The notes beneath the pieces are model-generated. The model was not told where the DNA came from, made no database searches, and worked only from the letters and a program-made list of their open reading frames with translations. From the NCBI GenBank assembly GCA_030432135.1, contig JAUIHD010000008.1, positions 1 through 9,983 of the forward strand: a stretch of 9,983 nucleotides of DNA, written 5' to 3'. Within the stretch, counting starts at the first letter, position 1. Every line of letters begins with the position of its first letter. Shown here one piece after another: positions 5,714 through 9,983 of the stretch. The stretch is from a bacterium (GTDB taxonomy: Bacteria; Patescibacteriota; Minisyncoccia; Phycocordibacterales; 1-14-0-10-42-12). The translations under genes and the position numbers were made by a program.

Positions 5714-6355
5714 TTATTCAACTTGAGGTGGGCGCCAGAAAATCTTTTCAAGTATATGAGTACCCATCTCTTTCTCAATACGCCTTGCATATTTTCGGCC
5801 ATGGTTGTAAGCAGTTTTTCTTATGCGGGTATTCGTAAACGCTCGTATATTTCCTGTGTATAGTGCTCCAATAACCTTTGCGCCATAGTAAAGGAATACT
5901 CCGCGTAACCAAAAAGGTGGAAAGGCAAAGAAAAGAATTTTCTGTGCCCAACTTGGGGTACCGCCAGTCACAATAAAATAGAGATATAAGTCAGACATTT
6001 TACCGACTGGCTGTCCAAACATATTTTTCTGTGTAAGATCTAAGCCAAGAAAACGAATTCGGTCTATAAAATTTTTAAGATGGGCGGGGACTGAAAAGTT
6101 GTATGTCGGTGTAGCGATTACTAGTCCGTTTGCACTTTCTATTTTTTCTACGAGCTCCCGAAATTTTACCTCATGCTCATGCGGTCCATGCTGATTGTCG
6201 TGTCTGTAGTAATCGATAGGAATTTCATCGAGGTATATTTTCTCTATGGTGGTGCAGGAGATAGAGTTGGCACCTTGGATAAATTCATCAAGCAGAGTGT
6301 CAGAATTTCTTCCGCGAGAAGGGGAGCATGAGAGGGCAATAATTCGTTTTTCCAT
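5714..6355 (-). CDS. NAD(P)H-dependent FMN reductase, flavodoxin-like fold
   Basis: 213-aa cytoplasmic oxidoreductase of the FMN_red/WrbA-like group, expected to bind FMN and reduce quinones, flavins or other acceptors with NAD(P)H. The FMN phosphate loop is SPSRGRNSDTLL (11-22), following the first beta strand RIIALSC. The isoalloxazine-binding loop and helix are ATPTYNFSVPAHLKNFIDR (81-99). VTGGTP (129-134) corresponds to the third FMN-contacting loop. The aromatic stretch ILFFAFPPFWLRGVFLYYG (140-158) is unusually hydrophobic and might be a dimer or membrane contact. The substrate cannot be told. Start 6355 places the first strand at residue 4 and is preceded by TATACT seven bases upstream. 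Confidence 0.9.
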   Translation of the reverse strand: MEKRIIALSCSPSRGRNSDTLLDEFIQGANSISCTTIEKIYLDEIPIDYYRHDNQHGPHEHEVKFRELVEKIESANGLVIATPTYNFSVPAHLKNFIDRIRFLGLDLTQKNMFGQPVGKMSDLYLYFIVTGGTPSWAQKILFFAFPPFWLRGVFLYYGAKVIGALYTGNIRAFTNTRIRKTAYNHGRKYARRIEKEMGTHILEKIFWRPPQVE

Positions 6356-6362
6356 TGCTTCC

Positions 6363-6368
6363 AGTATA
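6363..6368 (-). promoter_or_regulatory. -10 element of the FMN reductase gene
   Basis: TATACT (6368-6363, minus strand; 5/6 consensus) ends exactly seven bases before ATG 6355. No Shine-Dalgarno lies between, suggesting a leaderless mRNA. No clear -35 is seen. Confidence 0.5.
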
Positions 6369-6411
6369 CAGAAATAAACTTACTCGTGCGATTATGCATT
6401 TTTATGCTTTT

Positions 6412-6420
6412 TGATACAAT
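6412..6420 (+). promoter_or_regulatory. Extended -10 element of truB
   Basis: TGA followed by TACAAT (6415-6420) is an extended -10 (TGn plus a 5/6 hexamer) ending seven bases before ATG 6428. It is divergent from the FMN reductase promoter within a 72-base gap. Confidence 0.55.
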
Positions 6421-6427
6421 CGGCCAT

Positions 6428-7069
6428 ATGAAAGATTTACTCCTTATAGACAAACCTAAAGGCATCAGTTCTTTTGATGTTATTAGACGTTTGCGCAGAA
6501 AGCTCGGAGTAAGAAAAATGGGGCATGCGGGGACACTTGATCCGTTGGCTTCAGGGCTCTTGATCGTAGGTATAGGAGAGGGAACGAAAAAACTTAAAGA
6601 TATTATTGGTCAAGATAAAGTCTATGAAGCCGAAATTGTTTTGGGAGAGAAACGAACAACGGGTGATATGGAAGGGGAAATTGTCGAAGAGAAAGAAGTG
6701 AACGCAATTGATGAAAAAGAAGTGCAAAACGCACTTCAAAGCATGAAAGGATCACTTATACTCCGTATCCCTGCTTATTCCGCTATTAGACGAGGTGGTG
6801 TGCCTTTATATAAAAAGGCGAGACGAGGAGAGAGTGTGGCGCCTCCTCCTCGGGTTATGGAGATAAAAAGTGTCGAAATGCATTTTGTCGAGCAAAAAGA
6901 AAAGAGAGCGCATGTGTTCGTCACGCTTAAAGTGAGTAGTGGAACGTATATTCGTTCTCTTGCTGAAGAATTTGGGAAAAGATTGAATTTCCCTGCAACG
7001 TTAGGGAATCTCCGTCGAACACAGGTAGGAAACTTTTCTGTAGAAGATGCGGAAAAGATTACCCTGTAG
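6428..7069 (+). CDS. truB: tRNA pseudouridine(55) synthase TruB (paralog 2, canonical)
   Basis: Converts U55 to pseudouridine in the T-loop of tRNAs. 213 aa. The N-terminus LLLIDKPKGISSFDVIRRLR (4-23) and GHAGTLDPLASGLL (32-45, His33, catalytic Asp38) are canonical. DKVYEAEIVLG (63-73, Tyr66), RIPAYSAIRRGGVPLYKKAR (113-132) and VSSGTYIRSLAEEFG (169-183, Arg176) complete the active site. The protein ends soon after LRRTQVGNFSVEDA and has no C-terminal PUA domain, giving a minimal TruB shorter than the E. coli enzyme. Start 6428 matches the family start; a GTG at 6386 would add 14 unconserved residues and lies before the -10. The 3' end overlaps the convergent DUF1059-like gene by 11 bases. Compare the deviant paralog at 854-1606. 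Confidence 0.97.
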   Translation: MKDLLLIDKPKGISSFDVIRRLRRKLGVRKMGHAGTLDPLASGLLIVGIGEGTKKLKDIIGQDKVYEAEIVLGEKRTTGDMEGEIVEEKEVNAIDEKEVQNALQSMKGSLILRIPAYSAIRRGGVPLYKKARRGESVAPPPRVMEIKSVEMHFVEQKEKRAHVFVTLKVSSGTYIRSLAEEFGKRLNFPATLGNLRRTQVGNFSVEDAEKITL

Positions 7070-7274
7070 GCTCTTCTTTGGTTCGCTCGATTACTGAGTG
7101 CGCAAGTTGTTCCCAGTTTTTCTTCTCTTCTTCACTTTCTCCACGAAGGATATCAGTATGTTCATTACCAAAATGTCCTGGGGCTTGGATAAGGAAATCT
7201 TCAAAGTCTCTTATTTCAAAAACATAGTCACACGTATCTGGCCCACCTACTGCGGTGCAAGGAATTTTTTTCAT
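7059..7274 (-). CDS. DUF1059-like small metal-binding protein
   Basis: 71-aa protein resembling DUF1059 (predicted small metal-binding protein). It starts MKKIPCTAVGGPDTCDYVFE with Cys6 and Cys15, then has APGHFGNEH with His34 and His39. This C-x8-C plus H-x4-H arrangement matches my recollection of the family pattern and would suit one metal ion. The acidic, Lys-rich tail (47-71) is probably helical. No function is established for the family. No Shine-Dalgarno at normal spacing is seen; TATTAT (7308-7303, minus strand) could be its -10 with a leader of about 20 bases. It converges with truB. It differs in composition from the GC-rich gene next to it. Confidence 0.75.
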   Translation of the reverse strand: MKKIPCTAVGGPDTCDYVFEIRDFEDFLIQAPGHFGNEHTDILRGESEEEKKNWEQLAHSVIERTKEEPTG

Positions 7275-7333
7275 AAAAATCTTTTAGTCCTATAATGGAA
7301 ATATAATACCATGACAAATTTTTATATTGGTAA

Positions 7334-7363
7334 AGGCGGCCCCACGTATAGGTGGGGCCGCCT
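7334..7363 (-). terminator. GC-rich hairpin terminator of the histidine phosphatase gene
   Basis: Arms 7334-7345 and 7352-7363 are perfectly complementary over 12 bases, mostly G and C, with a six-base loop. On the minus strand the stem is followed by TTTACC and an AT-rich stretch, so the U-tract is short. It lies 13 bases beyond the stop at 7376. Confidence 0.8.
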
Positions 7364-7375
7364 CAAGGAAGCTGC

Positions 7376-8188
7376 TCAGGCTCCCTCTGTCACGAGCTGA
7401 GGAAACCGCTCGACGGTTCTCCTGAGCTCCTCGTTGGAGTATCGCTTACGCTCGATGGGCTGCCATTCGTTTGACGAAAGCGCGGTATTCCACGGACAGA
7501 TTGAGCACATCCAGTTGTAGTACGGCGTGATCAGACCTGTCTCTGGGTCTCGCCGTGTGTAGTGCAGGATCTGGCAATTGTGAATTTTGTCGAAGGGGTG
7601 CTTGGAAGCGTCGAGCTCCATGTACCGCTCCTGACCCATTCGTTCGAGCAGGACTCGAAATCCCCACATGACCTCGCCGTGACAGACGATAATGACGCGT
7701 TTGTCAGAACACTCTCGTGAGAGTGTGCCGAGCACCATATCAATCCGGTCGGTGAGGTCTGCCATCGACTCGCCATAAGGCGGTCTCCAGTAGAACGGTT
7801 GGACTTGGCGTCGTTCGATTTCCTCGCGAAACTTATCGAGCCGTTCTTGTTCGGGGATTGATTCGAGGCCTCCCCAGTCGCGTTCGCGAAGGCGTGGTGC
7901 GGGAAACCAGGAAGCATCGGGTAAATCAAGGTGTACTGCAGTCTCACGTGCCCTGATGTAGTCCGACGTGTAGTATCGGTCAAAGCGACTGAGGTTGTTT
8001 GCACGAAGCCACTCTCCGGCGGCATCTGCTTGCCGACAGCCGAGCCCGGTTAATCTCCATTGAGAGCCATGACGAGCACGGTATTCTTCGGTGAAGTGAC
8101 GATTATCTCCTTTCCGTGAAGCCGAGTTTGCTTCGTTTCCTTCAGATCGACCGTGCCGTACGATGACAAGGTCTAATGGCATTGCCAT
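7376..8188 (-). CDS. Histidine phosphatase (phosphoglycerate-mutase-like) family protein
   Basis: 270-aa cytoplasmic enzyme of the histidine phosphatase superfamily, which forms a phosphohistidine intermediate. LVIVRHGRSEGNEA (7-20) holds the nucleophile His12 next to Arg11. YTSDYIRARETA (73-84) supplies Arg79. LRERDWGGLE (100-109) has the acid-base Glu102, PPYGES (136-141) is typical, and VIIVCHGEVMWG (165-176) has the second His170. All catalytic residues are present, but the substrate cannot be told. The C-terminal half is longer than minimal members and has two Cys near 228 and 231. Base composition stands out: 39 of 60 bases are G or C at 7861-7920, against 18 of 60 at 2461-2520 in the PH gene. 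It has a strong Shine-Dalgarno, unlike most neighbours. Start 8188 is set by that site; ATG 8182 is a weaker alternative. Confidence 0.94.
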   Translation of the reverse strand: MAMPLDLVIVRHGRSEGNEANSASRKGDNRHFTEEYRARHGSQWRLTGLGCRQADAAGEWLRANNLSRFDRYYTSDYIRARETAVHLDLPDASWFPAPRLRERDWGGLESIPEQERLDKFREEIERRQVQPFYWRPPYGESMADLTDRIDMVLGTLSRECSDKRVIIVCHGEVMWGFRVLLERMGQERYMELDASKHPFDKIHNCQILHYTRRDPETGLITPYYNWMCSICPWNTALSSNEWQPIERKRYSNEELRRTVERFPQLVTEGA

Positions 8189-8195
8189 AGTATTT

Positions 8196-8202
8196 CCTCC
8201 TC
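8196..8202 (-). promoter_or_regulatory. Strong Shine-Dalgarno of the histidine phosphatase gene
   Basis: GAGGAGG on the minus strand, seven bases before ATG 8188. It fixes the start and contrasts with the lack of such sites at most genes here. Confidence 0.88.
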
Positions 8203-8233
8203 GTTGTTTCTCTAGAACTTATGCCTAGTTTGC

Positions 8234-8261
8234 ATTATCAACAAAAAAGTACTGAAGTCAA
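8234..8261 (-). promoter_or_regulatory. Promoter of the histidine phosphatase gene
   Basis: TTGACT (8261-8256), a 16-base spacer and GATAAT (8239-8234) on the minus strand, each 5/6 to consensus. The predicted start near 8227 gives a leader of about 40 bases. It lies just beyond the stop of the hydrolase gene. Confidence 0.7.
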
Positions 8262-8276
8262 TTTTTATACTTTTAA

Positions 8277-9401
8277 CTACTTCATTAGATATTCAGCAAG
8301 ACCCCATTTTGAATTAAGTACAGAAGGGGAGCGTCCTTTGAGATGTTTATCAAAGAAAGCTATACCGTATCTATTGATGAGTTGCAGGTTTCCGTTTCCG
8401 TTCACACAGGCATCTGTCGTCTTTTTGTCTCCACAGAGGAGATTTGTCCACTCAAAGTGAGTGCCGCCAATTAGCTTTACAAAATATGCTGGGGCAGGTG
8501 TTTCTATGTACGCACCGTCGGGGCCTTCAAGGAAAGGTGTGATAAATACATCAAACATAGCACCTTGATACATCACAGGGACGTCTATATTTTTAATGGT
8601 GTCTTTTGAGGTGAATGGTATCGAGAAGGGGGAGAAGGTAAGTACTGCTTTTACACGACTGTCTCGCCAACTATCCCATGCGCCCCCAAGGCCAAGTGCT
8701 GTATATCCACCAAGTGAGTGCCCTGCGACTCCTATTTTGTTTGCGTCAATACTTCCTTTAAATTTTGAACTTGAAAGCATACCGGAAATAACATTCTTCA
8801 CATCATCCCTACGACCGGTTTCAGTTTTATCACTCCATTTTTCTGGTTCGAAGAGAGAGGACTCGAGCGCAAGGTCAATAGGAAGACCGTTTCCGTTACA
8901 GAGTGCGTCTTTGTGGTCGACTGCGACAACAATATATCCGGCCTCTGCTAATTTTTCAGTAAAGAAAATTGATTGCGCCTTACATCCACTAAATCCGTGA
9001 GAGAACACTATAAGGGGGTAATCCTCACACTGCGATGGTGCTGCATCGTATGCCAATTCGGAGCTGAATTTGTCTGAATAACTATATGTGCGTGCAGCTT
9101 CTGTGGTTGGATACCATATAGAAACATTTTCTCCTTTTATTTTGACGTCTTGTACATAGCCAACATGTGTAGAGGTACAGTTTTCTTTAGGAACTTCTTT
9201 ACCGATAGGCTCTGGGTTCTTTTCTTTCCCAACTTGTGTAGCTGGGGCAGGTATGTTGCCACTTTTTGTGGACGTTTCTGTTTGGCTTTCTTCTATCACC
9301 TCAGGTTCTGGGACAATTTCTCGATTTCCATCAGGGCCATTTGAAAGCCCTGCAAGTATCAAAAGGAGAGCTCCAATACCACCAATAATTTTTCCTTTCA
9401 T
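8277..9401 (-). CDS. Exported alpha/beta hydrolase (PAF-acetylhydrolase/dienelactone hydrolase-like)
   Basis: 374-aa predicted secreted or membrane-tethered serine esterase. Residues 1-20 (MKGKIIGGIGALLLILAGLS) are a signal or anchor sequence without a lipobox Cys. Residues 21-75 are a Pro/Glu/Thr-rich linker. The hydrolase domain has the oxyanion loop FSHGFSG (133-139), the nucleophile elbow GHSLGG with Ser229 (227-232), a probable acid near Asp284 and the catalytic His315 in GGTHFEW. Six cysteines (75, 125, 140, 168, 323, 332) could form disulfides outside the cell. The ester substrate is unknown. No Shine-Dalgarno is seen. Upstream on the minus strand TTGTCG, a 17-base spacer and TTTAGT might be a weak promoter. 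No terminator follows, so read-through into the phosphatase gene is possible. Confidence 0.9.
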   Translation of the reverse strand: MKGKIIGGIGALLLILAGLSNGPDGNREIVPEPEVIEESQTETSTKSGNIPAPATQVGKEKNPEPIGKEVPKENCTSTHVGYVQDVKIKGENVSIWYPTTEAARTYSYSDKFSSELAYDAAPSQCEDYPLIVFSHGFSGCKAQSIFFTEKLAEAGYIVVAVDHKDALCNGNGLPIDLALESSLFEPEKWSDKTETGRRDDVKNVISGMLSSSKFKGSIDANKIGVAGHSLGGYTALGLGGAWDSWRDSRVKAVLTFSPFSIPFTSKDTIKNIDVPVMYQGAMFDVFITPFLEGPDGAYIETPAPAYFVKLIGGTHFEWTNLLCGDKKTTDACVNGNGNLQLINRYGIAFFDKHLKGRSPSVLNSKWGLAEYLMK

Positions 9402-9481
9402 AAAAATATATTTAATTTATTACAATCATCTTTACTAAAGCACTATTTAAAAGTATCGACAATCATTTTTAGAAAAAGTTG

Positions 9482-9520
9482 TGAAAAACAAAGGGCCCCC
9501 GTGGCGGGACTAGGGGCCTT
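9482..9520 (-). terminator. Terminator of the 81-aa protein gene
   Basis: Arms AAGGGCCCC (9491-9499) and GGGGCCTT (9513-9520) pair over eight bases with one bulged G. The minus strand continues TTTGTTTTTC, a good U-tract. An alternative inner hairpin (CCCG/CGGG, 9498-9508) lies in the loop. It lies about 55 bases after the stop. Confidence 0.75.
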
Positions 9521-9574
9521 GGTAGTCTAAGAGAATTTGTGTGGCGGTAGGATCTTATGTCCTATATGTCGCTA

Positions 9575-9820
9575 TTAGACGGTAGCGGTGGGTAGGTGCA
9601 CTCCATCTTCGCGGTACCGACGACGAAGTTTGTTCCAGCCTGGATTGCAGGCACAGGCTCCACGGAGGAACCTGATGACGACTCTCTTGTCCGTGTCGAT
9701 AAAGATGTCCTCAAAGCTGAGTCCATGGCATTGCCTGAGATCCTGAGCAACGAGCTTCATGAGCTCGTTGGGACTCACTACCTCTTCATCGGTTAGAGGT
9801 TCGACGCTATAAAGGCGCAT
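9575..9820 (-). CDS. Unrecognised 81-aa protein
   Basis: I do not recognise a family. It begins MRLYSVEPLTDEEVVSPNEL and has a predicted helix (about 17-33), a strand pair DIFIDTDKRVVIRFL (38-52), then GACACNPGW with Cys55 and Cys57, and a basic stretch KLRRRYRE. Cys31 is the third cysteine. No signal peptide or membrane segment is present. The fold might be a small alpha/beta domain; a metal or nucleic-acid role is only a guess. The start is set by GGTGGAGG four bases before ATG 9820. An in-frame ATG at 9952 would give 125 aa, but it lies at the edge of the preceding terminator and overlaps the likely promoter. The gene is richer in G and C than most neighbours and ends in tandem TAA TAG stops. 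Confidence 0.7.
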   Translation of the reverse strand: MRLYSVEPLTDEEVVSPNELMKLVAQDLRQCHGLSFEDIFIDTDKRVVIRFLRGACACNPGWNKLRRRYREDGVHLPTATV

Positions 9821-9824
9821 ACAA

Positions 9825-9832
9825 CCTCCACC
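9825..9832 (-). promoter_or_regulatory. Shine-Dalgarno deciding the 81-aa start
   Basis: GGTGGAGG on the minus strand ends four bases before ATG 9820. It supports the short form over the 125-aa extension. Confidence 0.75.
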
Positions 9833-9896
9833 TGATCCACTATATACGAACTGTAATCTGAGCATTCCGATAATTCTCTCCCATTTCTTGTTTTGT

Positions 9897-9912
9897 GCGT
9901 TCGGGGGAACGC
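9897..9912 (-). other. Hairpin in the presumed leader of the 81-aa gene
   Basis: GCGTTC and GAACGC pair perfectly over six bases around a four-base loop, CCCC in the minus-strand RNA. It sits about 80 bases before the start codon. No U-tract follows, so it is not a terminator. A regulatory role is unproven. Confidence 0.4.
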
Positions 9913-9932
9913 TATCCAATTTAGAATATACC

Positions 9933-9960
9933 ATAATATATTTGTTTGTCATTAAGACAA
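9933..9960 (-). promoter_or_regulatory. Candidate promoter of the 81-aa gene
   Basis: TTGTCT (9960-9955), a 16-base spacer and TATTAT (9938-9933) on the minus strand. The -35 overlaps the T-tract of the preceding terminator. The predicted start near 9926 leaves a leader of about 105 bases. Confidence 0.45.
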
Positions 9961-9983
9961 AAGCCCGACCGAAGCCGGGCTTC
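9957..9983 (-). terminator. Terminator of a minus-strand gene beyond the right edge
   Basis: Arms 9961-9969 and 9974-9982 form a nine-base stem around CGAA on the plus strand, which is UUCG in the minus-strand RNA, followed there by TTTTGTC. One position is G-U on the minus strand but A-C (unpaired) on the plus strand, so minus is the transcribed strand. Confidence 0.85.

Noticed and set aside
5492..5863. Plus-strand frame of 123 codons
   Set aside because: Lies antisense to the ends of the M15 and FMN reductase genes and covers their intergenic gap; no coding features.
6386..6427. GTG start extending TruB by 14 residues
   Set aside because: The added residues are not TruB-like and include the extended -10 element; the family begins at MKDLLLIDKPKG.
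7311..7400. 29-codon plus-strand frame after tandem TATAAT
   Set aside because: No family, and it crosses a hairpin and the 3' end of the phosphatase gene; kept only as a possible gene stump in the findings.
7531..8025. Minus-strand 164-codon frame inside the phosphatase gene
   Set aside because: A frame-shifted shadow typical of GC-rich genes; the main frame has all catalytic residues.
8596..9000. Plus-strand 134-codon frame
   Set aside because: Antisense to the hydrolase nucleophile and oxyanion region, without its own signals.
9821..9952. N-terminal extension of the 81-aa protein to 125 aa
   Set aside because: The start lies at the edge of the preceding terminator and within the likely promoter; a strong Shine-Dalgarno marks the inner ATG. 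Not excluded.

Overview
The window looks like a chromosomal segment of a Candidate Phyla Radiation (Patescibacteria) bacterium, most likely Parcubacteria-like. This is an inference from four things seen here. Genes are short and tightly packed, and some converge with overlapping 3' ends. Most starts lack a Shine-Dalgarno sequence, and several have a -10-like hexamer only 7-11 bases before the ATG. Base composition is AT-rich apart from a few GC-rich islands. Small membrane and acidic proteins are frequent. UGA acts as a normal stop in at least three genes (the 73-aa membrane protein, the VTT protein and the histidine phosphatase), so this is not one of the UGA-recoded CPR lineages.

Left part (1-2019): the N-terminal two thirds of histidyl-tRNA synthetase runs off the left edge on the minus strand. 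Divergent from it is a deviant TruB-type pseudouridine synthase, followed by a single-RRM RNA-binding protein that ends in a perfect inverted-repeat terminator. These three genes concern tRNA charging, RNA modification and RNA binding.

Middle (2020-5713): a small two-helix membrane protein overlaps a bacterial PH-domain membrane protein by four bases. Next is a 40-aa Ala/Pro/Glu-rich protein with its own near-consensus promoter, Shine-Dalgarno and UUCG terminator, then an MscS-type channel. The channel gene converges, with a 19-base overlap, on a minus-strand pair: a membrane-anchored M15 (VanY-like) peptidase and a VTT/DedA-family membrane protein, three bases apart. The theme here is the cell envelope.

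Right-centre (5714-7274): a flavodoxin-fold NAD(P)H/FMN reductase is divergent from a second, canonical TruB. Both seem to be read from -10 elements seven bases from the ATG. The second TruB converges with a small DUF1059-like metal-binding protein.

Right part (7310-9983), all on the minus strand: a GC-rich histidine-phosphatase gene with a good promoter, a strong Shine-Dalgarno and a GC-rich hairpin terminator; an exported alpha/beta hydrolase; an unrecognised 81-aa protein with a strong Shine-Dalgarno and a roughly 100-base leader; and at the edge the terminator of a gene lying outside the window.

The main points for a second look are the two TruB paralogs 5.5 kb apart, one with a rewritten N-terminus; the very acidic low-complexity 40-aa protein with strong expression signals; and the split between leaderless AT-rich genes and GC-rich, Shine-Dalgarno-led single-gene units. 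No CRISPR array, tRNA, rRNA or transposase was found, and no stretch over 300 bases lacks a gene.
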